Source: Azospirillum soli (lineage in GTDB: Bacteria > Pseudomonadota > Alphaproteobacteria > Azospirillales > Azospirillaceae). Taken from it: a stretch of DNA of 64,000 nucleotides. This document shows positions 17,451-26,101 of the stretch, one piece after another. How positions within the stretch are numbered: position 1 is the first letter of the stretch; each line of letters starts with the position of its first letter. The stretch lies in assembly GCF_017876165.1 (NCBI RefSeq), contig NZ_JAGINQ010000018.1:1-64000 (forward strand). Direction: 5' to 3'. The notes beneath the pieces are model-generated. The model was given only the letters and a program-made list of their open reading frames with translations. It did not search any database and was not told the DNA's origin. The position numbers and the translations under genes were made by a program.

Positions 17451-18926
17451 ATGAACGGCGACAACGCTCACTATACTGAAGGCATCGCTTCAGATCCGGT
17501 GCCACCCGGGATGCGTATTGAGCAGATTGCCTGGGCGGCGGTTCCGGTCCCGGAACGGCTGCGCGCCATCCGCGCGCTGCGTCACCGCATGGCGGCGGAA
17601 GCGGGCGCGCTGGTGGACAGTCTCGCCTCCCGCCCCGGCCGCACGCCCGCCGAAAGCCTCGCGGCGGAGGTGATCCCGCTGGCTGAGGCCTGCCGGTTCC
17701 TGGAAAGGGAGGCGGCGCGGCTGCTGGCACCCCGGCGCCTGGGTGCCCGCGGCCGGCCGGCTTGGCTGTTCGGTGTGCGCGCGGAGGTGCGGCGCGATCC
17801 GTTCGGGATCGTGCTGGTCATCGCGCCGTCCAACTATCCGTTGCTGCTGCCCGGCGTGCAGCTGGTGCAGGCGCTGGCGGCCGGCAACGCCGTGCTGGTC
17901 AAGCCGGCGCCGGGTTGCGCGGCGCCGATGAACCTGCTGGCGCGCTGGCTGGTGGAGGCGGGTGTGCCGGACGGGCTGGTCCGCGTGCTGGGCGAGAGCG
18001 TGGAGGACGCGGAGGCGGCGCTGGCGGCCGACGTGGACAAGGTGGTGCTGACCGGCTCCGCCGCGACCGGCCGCCGGGTGATGGCGACGCTCGCCGGGCG
18101 GCTGGTGCCCGCGACCATGGAACTGTCCGGCAACGACGCGGTGTTCGTGCTGCCGGGCGCCGACCTGGGGTTGGTCGCCCGCGCGCTGGCCTTCGGGCTG
18201 CGCTTCAACGGCTCGGCCACCTGCATCGCGCCGCGTCGGGTGTTCGTGCCCCATGGCGACGCGGCGGCCCTGGAATCCGCGCTGATGGCGCGCCTTTCGG
18301 CGATCCCGCCGGTCCCCGTGCCCGCGGCGGTGCGGCGCCAGACCATCCGGCTGGTGACGGAGGCGGTCGCCGCCGGCGCCCGCCCGGTCGGCCCCCTGCC
18401 CGACCCGTCCTCGCCGGCCATGGCGCCGCTGGCGGTGGCGGACGCCCGTCCGGGCATGGCTCTGCTGGAGGAGGACGTGTTCGCCCCCGTGCTGGCGCTG
18501 GTGCCGGTCGCGGACATGGAGGAGGCGCTGAGCCTGTCGGCGCGCAGCCCCTACGCGCTGGGCGCCTCGGTGTTCGGGCCGGAGGCCGGGGCCAGCGCTC
18601 TGGCGGACCGGATCGACGTGGGCAGCGTCACCGTCAACGATCTGATCGTGCCGACCGGCGACCCGCGCCTGCCCTTCGGCGGGCGTCGGCGCAGCGGCTG
18701 GGGCGTGACGCGGGGGGCCGAGGGGCTGCTGGAGATGACGCAGGTGAAGACGGTCAGCGTCCGCAACGGACGGACCCACCCGCATTTCGCCCCTTTCCGG
18801 CCCGAAGACGAAGAGCTGCTGCTGGCCGCGTTCCGGGCCATGCACGGTGACGGGCGGACGCGGCTCGCGGCGGTGCCGGGTTTGCTGCGGGCGCTGCGCG
18901 CCCGGCTTCAGTGCTCGACCAGATAG
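17451..18926 (+). CDS. Aldehyde dehydrogenase, carotenoid aldehyde oxidising (AldH/CrtNc-like)
   Basis: 491 residues from ATG 17,451; ATG 17,511 is a second possible start. NAD-binding motifs IAPSNYPLLLPG and LTGSAATGRRV, the catalytic Glu region TMELSGNDAVFVLPGAD and the catalytic Cys in RFNGSATCIAPRR define an NAD(P)-dependent aldehyde dehydrogenase. The C-terminus PFGGRRRSGWGVTRGAEGLL is canonical. Placed head-to-head with the crtN-crtP operon, it most likely converts the 4,4'-diapo-carotenal made by CrtP to the acid, the substrate for the glycosyltransferase (pathway known from Staphylococcus and Methylomonas; assignment here inferred). Its 3' end overlaps the convergent DUF2141 gene by 19 bases. 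Confidence 0.75.
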   Translation: MNGDNAHYTEGIASDPVPPGMRIEQIAWAAVPVPERLRAIRALRHRMAAEAGALVDSLASRPGRTPAESLAAEVIPLAEACRFLEREAARLLAPRRLGARGRPAWLFGVRAEVRRDPFGIVLVIAPSNYPLLLPGVQLVQALAAGNAVLVKPAPGCAAPMNLLARWLVEAGVPDGLVRVLGESVEDAEAALAADVDKVVLTGSAATGRRVMATLAGRLVPATMELSGNDAVFVLPGADLGLVARALAFGLRFNGSATCIAPRRVFVPHGDAAALESALMARLSAIPPVPVPAAVRRQTIRLVTEAVAAGARPVGPLPDPSSPAMAPLAVADARPGMALLEEDVFAPVLALVPVADMEEALSLSARSPYALGASVFGPEAGASALADRIDVGSVTVNDLIVPTGDPRLPFGGRRRSGWGVTRGAEGLLEMTQVKTVSVRNGRTHPHFAPFRPEDEELLLAAFRAMHGDGRTRLAAVPGLLRALRARLQCSTR

Positions 18927-19363
18927 CGCAAGCCCAGCACCGTGCGCGTCACCGGCTCGGCCACGGCCAGCGCGGCGTCGCCGTAGCGCGGCGGGCCGAA
19001 GCGCATCGGCGCGTCGTTGCTGAAGCCGATTCCCTCCACGGGCAGGCCGAGGAAGTTGCGGTCGATGTTCAGATTCTGGTTTTCGTCGTGGAACGCCTGC
19101 ACAGCGTAGGTGCCCGGCGGCACGTTGTGCACGGTCACGGTGACGCTGCCGGGCCGGGCGGCCTCCGCCGCGGTGTAGGGGCAGCCGGCGCGCAGGAAGG
19201 TCTCGGGTGTGCACACCGCGACCAGCACCTTTCCACGGGCGTTCGCGACGTTGTTGACGGTGACTGACAGGTCGGCGGCCTGGGCCTGGGTTTGGACATG
19301 GGCACCGGCGCCGATCAGGACCAGCGCGAGCCCCGCTACCCACCCTCGGCGGCGGCTGTGGCG
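18908..19363 (-). CDS. DUF2141 secreted protein with no standard start codon
   Basis: The frame encodes a signal peptide (GWVAGLALVLIGAGAH, then AQAADLSV) and a DUF2141 domain: VANARGKVLVAVCTPETFL, NVPPGTYAVQAFHDENQNLN and NFLGLPVEGIGFSNDAPMRF. DUF2141 proteins are exported beta-sandwich proteins of unknown function, often beside carotenoid or TonB genes. In this frame there is no ATG, GTG or TTG between the signal peptide and position 19,531, which lies deep inside the upstream DUF1499 gene. The left coordinate of translation is therefore a guess: a rare start codon, a frameshift in the sequence, or coupling from the overlapping gene are all possible. Confidence 0.6.
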   Translation of the reverse strand, partial: RHSRRRGWVAGLALVLIGAGAHVQTQAQAADLSVTVNNVANARGKVLVAVCTPETFLRAGCPYTAAEAARPGSVTVTVHNVPPGTYAVQAFHDENQNLNIDRNFLGLPVEGIGFSNDAPMRFGPPRYGDAALAVAEPVTRTVLGLRYLVEH

Positions 19364-19908
19364 ACACGGCCCAGTTCCGCCTCCATCGCCCCCAGCCAGG
19401 CGCGCAGGCGCGCCGCGTTGGTCCCGAGGTCGGAGTGGCCGTACAGCGACCGGCTGTAGAGCGCGACCGTCGAGCGGTCCGGCCCCAGCGCGATCGGCCG
19501 TATGGTCACAAGGTCCGGAAAGCGCAGCCATGGCGTTCGCACCTCTGCATCGATTTGGGGCACATCGATTTTGGCCATATCGTTCTGGCCATCCCGTCCG
19601 GCGAGCCGGCGAGCCCCCTCGCGCTCCAGAAGCCGTTTCCAGGCCGCCACCTGCGCCTCGACGGCCACCGGGAAGACTGGGCTCTCGCCAGCCGCCTCGC
19701 GGCACAGATCCGGCGGGCAGACCAAATGATGGTTCGGCCGGTCGGGCGGGATCAGCGTCTCGAAGGCGACCGGCCGGCGGTCGCCGGGGCCGAACAGCGT
19801 CTCCCACACCCCGTCGCGCCCAACCGCCAGCGCCAGCCCGGCATAAGCCAGCAGCGGGACAAGCAGCACCACCAAGAGGACGCGCAGCAGAATTCGAACG
19901 GCTTTCAT
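19336..19908 (-). CDS. DUF1499 family membrane-anchored protein
   Basis: 190 residues from ATG 19,908 (an ATG at 19,920 adds four). One N-terminal membrane helix (ILLRVLLVVLLVPLLAYAGL) is followed by a DUF1499 domain: FETLIPPDRPNHHLVCPPDL, EVRTPWLRFPDLVTIRPIAL and STVALYSRSLYGHSDLGTN. The 'PNxxxC/A...SR S xxGxxDxGxN' pattern is that family's signature. Function is unknown; members are found in many Proteobacteria and plastids. It overlaps the start region of the DUF2141 gene downstream, so the two are probably one transcript. Confidence 0.7.
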   Translation of the reverse strand: MKAVRILLRVLLVVLLVPLLAYAGLALAVGRDGVWETLFGPGDRRPVAFETLIPPDRPNHHLVCPPDLCREAAGESPVFPVAVEAQVAAWKRLLEREGARRLAGRDGQNDMAKIDVPQIDAEVRTPWLRFPDLVTIRPIALGPDRSTVALYSRSLYGHSDLGTNAARLRAWLGAMEAELGRVATAAAEGG

Positions 19909-20075
19909 GGCCGGTAACATAGATGCCGAATCCGCCACGGCGATCCGCGATACCCGAACGCCCCATCATCTCGGTACCTGACAGAGCCCTACGCTGCACT
20001 GCGCTGGGGTTTCCGCCCAAATGATTCCGATATGATTCCGGGGGCGGTCTGGAGAGGGCTGATCCGGGCATGAGA

Positions 20076-20108
20076 AAGCCCTTGAAGGATATTTCCTTTC
20101 AAGGGCTT
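20076..20108. terminator. Perfect 11-bp inverted repeat, likely terminator, in a 315-base gap
   Basis: AAGCCCTTGAA (20,076-20,086) pairs exactly with TTCAAGGGCTT (20,098-20,108) around an 11-base centre that itself contains GGA/TCC. No T-run follows on either strand. It lies between the DUF1499 start and the ligJ stop, about 115 bases past ligJ, so it may end the ten-gene aromatic operon. I see no gene in the rest of 19,909-20,223. Confidence 0.45.
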
Positions 20109-20223
20109 AAATTGATTGCGCGGGCGCGCTACAACCGACACTTGACGCTGCCGTCGGCGCCAGTGTGACTCAAGCCAAACGGCCTTCGGCAAACCCGGCG
20201 CGCTTCAGTTTACACGTTCGGCG

Positions 20224-21252
20224 TCACTTTCCCTTCGCCTTGAGCGCCCGGTCGAGGTGGGGATAGACGCGGCGCGCATTGCCCTCGTAGATCTTGAACC
20301 GATCCTCGGCGGAGAGGTTCAGCGTCGCTTCGATGTAGCGGCGGGTATCGTCGTAATGGTGCCCCGTCTCCGGATCGATGCCGCGCACGGCGCCGATCAT
20401 CTCGGACGCGAACAGGATGTTGTCCACCGGGATGACCTTAGTCAGCAGGTCGATGCCCGGCTGGTGATAGACGCAGGTGTCGAAGAAGATGTTGTTCAGC
20501 AGATGCTCGCGCAGATGCGGCTTCTTCAGTTCCTGCGCAAGGCCGCGGAACCGGCCCCAATGGTAGGGCACCGCACCACCGCCATGGGGAATGACGAACT
20601 TCAGCGTGGGGAAGTCCTTGAACAGGTCCGAGGTCAGGCACTGCATGAAGGCCGTGGTGTCGGCGTTCAGATAGTGGGCGCCGGTGGTGTGGAAGCAGGC
20701 GTTGCACGAGGTCGAGACGTGGATCATCGCCGGCAGTTCGTACTCCACCATGGCCTCGTAGATCGGGTACCAGTGCCGGTCGGAGAGCGGCGGCGAGGTC
20801 CAGTGGCCACCCGACGGATCCGGGTTGAGGTTGATGGCGACGAAGCCGTACTCCTTCACGCACTTCTCGATCTCGGGAAGGCAAGTCTTCGGATCGACGC
20901 CCGGCGACTGCGGCAGCATGGCCGCGCCGATGAAGTTGTCGGGAAAGAGCTGCGACACGCGATGGCACAACTCGTTGCAGATGGCGGCCCAGGTGGATGA
21001 GGTCTGGAAATCGCCGATGTGGTGCGCCATGAAACTCGCGCGCGGCGAGAACACCGTCAGGTCCGAACCGCGCTCGCGCATCTTGGCAAGCTGGTTGGTC
21101 TCGATGCTCTCCATGAGCGCGGCGTCGCTGATCTGAAGGTCGGAGACCTTCGGCGCCTGCGAGGGATCGGTGAGGCCGGCGATCTGCCGGGCGCGCCACT
21201 CCTCCAGAGCCTTGGGGGCGGTGGTGTAATGACCGTGAATGTCGATGATCAT
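20224..21252 (-). CDS. ligJ: 4-oxalomesaconate hydratase (amidohydrolase type)
   Basis: 342 residues. It begins MIIDIHGHYTTAPKALEEWR with the metal-binding HxH (His6, His8) of the amidohydrolase superfamily, and carries MIHVSTSCN, FVIPHGGGAVPYHWGRFRGL, NIFFDTCVYHQPGIDLL and SEMIGAVRGIDPETGHHYDD, all closely matching Sphingobium LigJ as I recall it. LigJ hydrates 4-oxalomesaconate to 4-carboxy-4-hydroxy-2-oxoadipate, which LigK then cleaves. It is the last gene of the minus-strand ring-cleavage operon, 33 bases after gallate dioxygenase. This is the zinc amidohydrolase type and not the unrelated GalB type of Pseudomonas. Confidence 0.92.
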   Translation of the reverse strand: MIIDIHGHYTTAPKALEEWRARQIAGLTDPSQAPKVSDLQISDAALMESIETNQLAKMRERGSDLTVFSPRASFMAHHIGDFQTSSTWAAICNELCHRVSQLFPDNFIGAAMLPQSPGVDPKTCLPEIEKCVKEYGFVAINLNPDPSGGHWTSPPLSDRHWYPIYEAMVEYELPAMIHVSTSCNACFHTTGAHYLNADTTAFMQCLTSDLFKDFPTLKFVIPHGGGAVPYHWGRFRGLAQELKKPHLREHLLNNIFFDTCVYHQPGIDLLTKVIPVDNILFASEMIGAVRGIDPETGHHYDDTRRYIEATLNLSAEDRFKIYEGNARRVYPHLDRALKAKGK

Positions 21253-21285
21253 GGGGTGTGTCCTATCGCTCCGAAGCCCGTGCGT

Positions 21286-22581
21286 TTACTTTTTCGTGTC
21301 CCAGGCGAGATTGCCCATGCCCTGCTTGCCCGCGACCGAATAGAGGGCGTTCGGTGCGTTTCGGGTGGCCTGGAACTGTTCCAGCGTCTCGCCGCGCATG
21401 GCGGCGTAGATGTGCAGGTTGGAGACGCCGACGACCGCGCCCAGCTTCTCCAGCATGAAGAAGATGACGCCGTAGCGGATCATGGCGTCCCAGTCGCGGC
21501 GGCGGACCATGTCCTTCTCCTCCTCGGTCAGGCCGGCGGCGGCGAAGGCGGCTTCCGGTTCTTCAAGGAAGCGTCGGCGATGCTCCGGGTCGATCATCCG
21601 GTGCAGGAACTTGTTGAGGCGGTAGGCCTTGACGCTGACGGCGTGGGTGAAGGGATGGATGCCTTCGATCGTCTCGGCACCGGCGAGCTGGTGGCCGATC
21701 CGCGCCCGCTGCTCCGCCTCCTTGTCCTTGGGCAGCGTTCGGTCGCGGTTCTCATAGACCACGGTGGCGATGCCGGTCATCGACGGCAGGTAGTAGGACT
21801 GGTGCACCTTGGTGATGTTGGCCGACAGGGCGCCGCGCATGATCAGCCACATGATGACTTCCGCCCCCTCGACGCCGCCAAGCTCGGCGTAGTCGGCGAT
21901 GGTCAGGCGGGTCAGCGCCTCCGGATCGTTCTCGAAGAGGTCGAGAAACTGGTGGTCCCACTCCGTGTTGTTGAAGCCGGCGCGCGCGCCGTGCACCTGA
22001 TGCGACAGTCCGCCGGTGGCGACGATGGCGACCTTCAGGTCCTCTGGGTAGGACTCGATGGCACGGCGCAACGCGCGGCCCAGCTTGTAGCAGCGCGCCG
22101 CCGAAGGAATCGGGAATTGCAGGACGCCGACGGCCAGCGGCACGATCGGCGCGGGCCAGTCGTCGCCCTTGCGGTCGCACAGCACCGACAGCGGCGACAG
22201 GCAACCGTGGTCGAGGCGCTTGTCCTGGAAGAAGGACATATCGAACTCGTCGGCCACCAGCGAGGCGCCGATGTGGTGGGCCAGCGCGGCGTGTCCCTTC
22301 ACCGGCGGCAGATCCCGCTCCCCGCCGCCTTCGTCGGCGACGCCGTACTGCGTGTCAATGCCCAGCGTGAAGGCCGAATAATGGTCGAAGAAGAACGAGG
22401 TCACATGGTCGTTGAAGATCATGAACAGGGCATCGGGCTTCTTCTCCGCCAGCCAGCGGCGGGCCGGCTCGAAGCCCTCGAAGATTGGGGCCCAGACGGG
22501 ATCGTTGCGCTTGTCGCCGTCGACGGCGAAGCCAATGGTCGGGGTGTGGGAACAGGCGATGCCGCCGATGATCCGTGCCAT
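21286..22581 (-). CDS. galA: Gallate dioxygenase (fused LigB-LigA type)
   Basis: 431 residues. Residues 1-~285 form a LigB-type extradiol catalytic domain with iron ligands His12 (ACSHTPTIG) and His59 (FNDHV), catalytic His in TGGLSHQVHGAR and the ligand Glu in GAEVIMWLIMRGAL. Residues ~300-425 form a LigA-like domain (AYRLNKFLHRMIDPEHRRRF, RDWDAMIRYGVIFFMLEKLG). This single-chain arrangement is typical of GalA/DesB, which cleaves gallate to 4-oxalomesaconate using Fe(II). The product feeds directly into LigJ downstream and the tautomerase in the plus operon. Confidence 0.9.
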   Translation of the reverse strand: MARIIGGIACSHTPTIGFAVDGDKRNDPVWAPIFEGFEPARRWLAEKKPDALFMIFNDHVTSFFFDHYSAFTLGIDTQYGVADEGGGERDLPPVKGHAALAHHIGASLVADEFDMSFFQDKRLDHGCLSPLSVLCDRKGDDWPAPIVPLAVGVLQFPIPSAARCYKLGRALRRAIESYPEDLKVAIVATGGLSHQVHGARAGFNNTEWDHQFLDLFENDPEALTRLTIADYAELGGVEGAEVIMWLIMRGALSANITKVHQSYYLPSMTGIATVVYENRDRTLPKDKEAEQRARIGHQLAGAETIEGIHPFTHAVSVKAYRLNKFLHRMIDPEHRRRFLEEPEAAFAAAGLTEEEKDMVRRRDWDAMIRYGVIFFMLEKLGAVVGVSNLHIYAAMRGETLEQFQATRNAPNALYSVAGKQGMGNLAWDTKK

Positions 22582-22651
22582 GAGGTTCCTCCTCGTTCTT
22601 TTCTTGCTGTGATGTCGAAGGCGGCTGTTCAGCCGCCGGCCGTCAGCCCGG

Positions 22652-23857
22652 TCACCGTGCGCCGGCGGGGAGCGGCGCTGCGATGCGCGTCGCCGCCACC
22701 CCGGCCAGCGCGGTCAGCGCGGCGCTGAGCACGAGCGGCGGCAGGGCGCCGCTCCAGGAATTTCCGGCCGCCGCGACCGCCGCGGCGATCAGCGGCGGAC
22801 CAATGAACTGGCCGGTGGCGGAGCCCTGCATGAGGATGCCGTTGGCCGCCCCCATGTGCCCCGGCGACGGCGCGTGGGCGGGCGCACCGGCGAACAGGCT
22901 GGACGGAATGGCCCCGGCGGTGAGGGAGAAAACGAGGCAGAGCGCGTAACGGGCGGCGTCGGGCAGCCCGTCGCTGAAGATGCCCCAGGCGGCCAGCGCC
23001 ATGCAGACGGAACCGGCGGCGATGGTCCGCGCCGCCGGCACGCCGCGCCGCTGAAGCCACCCGCTCACGATGTTGCCGGGCACGTTGCAAGCCACGACCA
23101 GCGCGGTCAGCAGCGCCGCCGCCGTGCGGTCGGCGCCGAGGTCGCTGGCGAGAAAGGTCGGCAACCACACCATGAGGGAAACCCATTGAAAGGCGTAGGC
23201 ACCGAAGGCCAGCCCGAGAAGCAGCAGTCCCGTCCGCGCCAGCGTGTCGGCGATGACGCGCAACGGTGTCCCCGACGGGCGTTGCGGCAAGACGACCCGC
23301 GCGACCGCCCGGTCCACCACGGCCACCGCCACCAGCGCAAGGGCGGCGATGCCCAGCCACAGGCCGCGCCAACCGGCAGCGGCCAGGACCGGCGGCGCCA
23401 CGACGAGCGCCAGGGCCATGCCGGCCGGGGTGAAGACGCTCCAAAGGCTGAGCGCGAAGGGCCGGTCACGCTCGGCGGTCGCGGCCAGCACGATGGCCGG
23501 CAGGGCGACGACGACGGCGATGAAACCCACACCCTCGATGAAGCGGCTGAACAGCAGACCGGGCAGCCCCTGGCTCGCCGCGCCGATGCCGCCGCCGACG
23601 GCCAGACACAGGAAACCGGCAAGAATCAGGCGGCGGCGCCCCAACTGGTCCGCCGTGGCCCCGACCGCGAGGGCGAACAGCATGCCCAGAACGTTCAGGG
23701 TGGACACGACGAAGCCGGCATCGACCATGCCCAGCCCCAGATCGTCGCGGATCATCGGCAGGGCCGGCGGCACCTTGCCCAGATGCAGGGCCGTGACAAT
23801 GCCGCCGGCCACGGCCGTCAGCACCACAGGCCACTGGGTCCTTGCGGAACCGCTCAC
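22652..23857 (-). CDS. MFS transporter, putative aromatic-acid permease
   Basis: 401 residues from GTG 23,857, whose GTGA overlaps the hemerythrin stop. Twelve hydrophobic segments and the MFS loop motif GATADQLGRRRLILAG after helix 2 identify the family; the second half has GWLQRRGVPAARTI. The nearest recalled relatives are CynX/NimT-like and AAHS-like permeases. Its position between hemerythrin and gallate dioxygenase, in an operon that also has a TRAP transporter, suggests uptake of protocatechuate, gallate or a related acid (inference); the actual substrate is not readable. Confidence 0.75.
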   Translation of the reverse strand: MSGSARTQWPVVLTAVAGGIVTALHLGKVPPALPMIRDDLGLGMVDAGFVVSTLNVLGMLFALAVGATADQLGRRRLILAGFLCLAVGGGIGAASQGLPGLLFSRFIEGVGFIAVVVALPAIVLAATAERDRPFALSLWSVFTPAGMALALVVAPPVLAAAGWRGLWLGIAALALVAVAVVDRAVARVVLPQRPSGTPLRVIADTLARTGLLLLGLAFGAYAFQWVSLMVWLPTFLASDLGADRTAAALLTALVVACNVPGNIVSGWLQRRGVPAARTIAAGSVCMALAAWGIFSDGLPDAARYALCLVFSLTAGAIPSSLFAGAPAHAPSPGHMGAANGILMQGSATGQFIGPPLIAAAVAAAGNSWSGALPPLVLSAALTALAGVAATRIAAPLPAGAR

Positions 23858-24267
23858 GCGTCGCCGGCCCGGCTGCGGAGGATGTGGTCGCGGTAGCGCA
23901 TGTCCTCGTGCTGGATGTGCTCGACCAGCCACCGCCCCAGGAAGTCGTTGACGGTGGCGCCAATCTCGAAGGGGGTTTCAATGGACCGCCCGTAGGCGAT
24001 CTTGACCGCGTCCAGCCACTCCACGAACAGGCGGTGCCGCTTCACATGGTCCTCGTAGCCCGGATAGGCGTAGCGCCGCATCAGCGCCTCCTCATGGGTG
24101 AAGTGGGTCCGGGCGTACTCCTCCAACTGCCGGAGGATGCCGGGCAGCACCTCCTCCGCCGCGTCGGCGGATTGCAGCCGCTGCTGCAGCCGGAACAGCT
24201 CCCGGTGCTCGGCGTCGATGTCCGCCTCGCCGACGCTGAGATCGGGCCGCCATTCATAGGTGCTCAT
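23854..24267 (-). CDS. Bacteriohemerythrin
   Basis: 137 residues, a single hemerythrin domain. Di-iron ligands are visible in order: DAEHRELF, THFTHEEALM, DHVKRHRLF and HIQHEDMRYRDH, i.e. the H...HxxxE...HxxxH...HxxxxD pattern. Stand-alone bacteriohemerythrins bind O2 reversibly and can deliver it to oxygen-dependent enzymes. Here the gene lies within the operon for three O2-consuming extradiol dioxygenase polypeptides, 18 bases after dctM and overlapping the MFS gene. An O2-supply or O2/iron-sensing role in ring cleavage is an attractive inference; nothing else in the sequence shows it. Confidence 0.9.
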   Translation of the reverse strand: MSTYEWRPDLSVGEADIDAEHRELFRLQQRLQSADAAEEVLPGILRQLEEYARTHFTHEEALMRRYAYPGYEDHVKRHRLFVEWLDAVKIAYGRSIETPFEIGATVNDFLGRWLVEHIQHEDMRYRDHILRSRAGDA

Positions 24268-24285
24268 GACAGGGATCTCCTCGGT

Positions 24286-25572
24286 TCACAGCAGGGCCAA
24301 GGCGAGGCCGGGGAACAGGATCAGAAGCGCCAGACGGACGATGTCCGACATGATGAAGGGCATCACGCCCCGGAAGATGTCGCTGATCGGCACTTCCGGT
24401 GCCACCGACTTGATGACGAACACGTTCATCCCGACGGGCGGCGTGATCAGCCCCATCTCCACCGTGATGACCGTGATGATGCCGAACCACACGGGGTCGA
24501 ACCCGGCCGCCTGGGCCAGCGGGTACACCACCGGGACGGTGAGCAGCAGCATGGCGATGCTGTCCATGACGCAGCCCAGGACCATGTAGAGCAGCAGGAT
24601 GCACAGCAGGACGGCCGTGGGCGTCAGGTTCAGGCCCTGCACCAGCTCGACCAGCGAGAAGGAGATGCGTGACACCGACAGGAAGTAGCCGAAGATCTCC
24701 GCGCCGATGATCATGAAGAAGATCATCGCTGACAGCATCAGGGTCTCTTCCACCGCCTCCCCGAACTGCTGGAAGGTCATGCCGCGGAAAAGCGCCACCA
24801 GGAAGGCGCCGAACGCGCCGATGGCCGCCGCCTCGGTCGGGGTGAACAGGCCGCCGTAGATGCCGCCGATGATCAGCAGGAACAGGCTGCCGAACGGGAT
24901 CAGCCCCTTGAGGCCGACGATCTTCTCGCGCCAGCTCGTCGCCTCGCCCGGCTGGGCGAGCGATGGCTTGAACGCCACCACCAGCGCGATGGTGCAGCAA
25001 TAGAGGAACAGGCCGAGCAGGCCGGGGATGATGCCGGCGATGAACATGTCGCCCACGCTCTGCTCGGTGACCAGCGCGTAGAGCAGCAGCGCGATCGACG
25101 GCGGGATCATGATGCCGAGCGTGCCGCCCGCCGCCAGCGTGCCGGTGGCCAGCGCGTCGGAGTAGCCGTTCTTCTTCATTTCCGGCAGGGCGACGCGCGC
25201 CATGCTGGCGGCGGTCGCCAGCGACGAGCCGGAGATGGCCGAAAACACACCGCAAGAACTCATCGCCGCCAGCGCCATGCCGCCCCGCCAGCCGCCGAAC
25301 AGCGACTTAGCACCACCGAACAGTTCGGCCGACATCCGCGCCTTGGACGCGAAGACGCCCATAAGAATGAACATCGGGATCGGGCTGAAGCTGTAGTTCG
25401 ACAGCGTCTCGAAGGGGCCGCTGTCGAGGATCGACATCGCCGGGTCGAAGGCGACGATGGACGCGAACCCGATGAAGCCCGCCGCCGCCATGGCCAGGGC
25501 CACCGGGCAACGCAGCGCGATCAGGACCAGCATGCCGCCGACGCACAGGTATCCGATAAGGGGAGCGCTCAT
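24286..25572 (-). CDS. dctM: TRAP transporter large permease (DctM)
   Basis: 428 residues of nearly continuous membrane helices, starting MSAPLIGYLCVGGMLVLIAL, with the DctM phrases PFETLSNYSFSPIPMFILMG, CGVFSAISGSSLATAASMAR and GGTLGIMIPPSIALLLYALV. DctM is the 12-13-helix ion-coupled channel of tripartite transporters. It overlaps dctQ by ATGA. The TRAP system sits between ligC and hemerythrin, so the cargo is probably an aromatic acid or a tricarboxylate pathway intermediate (inference). Confidence 0.93.
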   Translation of the reverse strand: MSAPLIGYLCVGGMLVLIALRCPVALAMAAAGFIGFASIVAFDPAMSILDSGPFETLSNYSFSPIPMFILMGVFASKARMSAELFGGAKSLFGGWRGGMALAAMSSCGVFSAISGSSLATAASMARVALPEMKKNGYSDALATGTLAAGGTLGIMIPPSIALLLYALVTEQSVGDMFIAGIIPGLLGLFLYCCTIALVVAFKPSLAQPGEATSWREKIVGLKGLIPFGSLFLLIIGGIYGGLFTPTEAAAIGAFGAFLVALFRGMTFQQFGEAVEETLMLSAMIFFMIIGAEIFGYFLSVSRISFSLVELVQGLNLTPTAVLLCILLLYMVLGCVMDSIAMLLLTVPVVYPLAQAAGFDPVWFGIITVITVEMGLITPPVGMNVFVIKSVAPEVPISDIFRGVMPFIMSDIVRLALLILFPGLALALL

Positions 25573-26078
25573 GATGCCCGGATGCTTTCGGTTATTTGCT
25601 GCAGCGCGGCCATGACGCCGCGCAACGCCAGGACGGCGGTGGCGAAGGCCGTGACGCCGTAAATGTACGTGAGCGGGATGAGGAGATCCTGGGAGGACTC
25701 GCCGGTCTGGGCCACCCGCTCCGCCGTTTCGATGAAACGGGTGGTCATCCCGATGCCGATCAGCCCGAAGCCGAGGGTGTAGATGCCCTCCAGCACCCCC
25801 TTAGCGCGCTCGCTCAGGCCGTTGGTGAACAGGTCCACGATCACCTGCCCCCGGCTGACGGCGTAGGGGAGCGTGAACAGCACCATGAAGAGCAGCGTGT
25901 AGCTGACCATCTCGATGCCGCCGACGAAGGTGAAGTCGACCGCCCCGCGGGACATGCCGAACACGGTCCGGCTGACCACGTCGGCGAGGATGATCAGCAT
26001 CATGCCGATCAGGAGGACACCGGCGACGCAATACATCGCCCGCGCCACGCGGTAAGCCGCGTCCGCCAGAAGCCTCAT
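25569..26078 (-). CDS. dctQ: TRAP transporter small permease (DctQ)
   Basis: 169 residues with four predicted membrane helices (for example YCVAGVLLIGMMLIILADVV, MVSYTLLFMVLFTLPYAVSR) and the DctQ phrase SRGQVIVDLFTNGLSERAKG. It starts 23 bases after the binding-protein gene ends and overlaps dctM. DctQ bridges the periplasmic binding protein to the large permease. Confidence 0.9.
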   Translation of the reverse strand: MRLLADAAYRVARAMYCVAGVLLIGMMLIILADVVSRTVFGMSRGAVDFTFVGGIEMVSYTLLFMVLFTLPYAVSRGQVIVDLFTNGLSERAKGVLEGIYTLGFGLIGIGMTTRFIETAERVAQTGESSQDLLIPLTYIYGVTAFATAVLALRGVMAALQQITESIRAS

Positions 26079-26101
26079 CGGAATCTCCTCTTCCCCGACG
26101 C

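Noticed and set aside
14276..17464. A 1062-residue single frame spanning both carotenoid desaturases
   Set aside because: The second enzyme has its own start overlapping the first one's stop; the first half of the long frame is the wrong frame of crtN.
19989..20192. Small minus-strand frame of 67 residues around the hairpin in the ligJ downstream region
   Set aside because: No ribosome site, no family, and it contains the inverted repeat; more likely non-coding.
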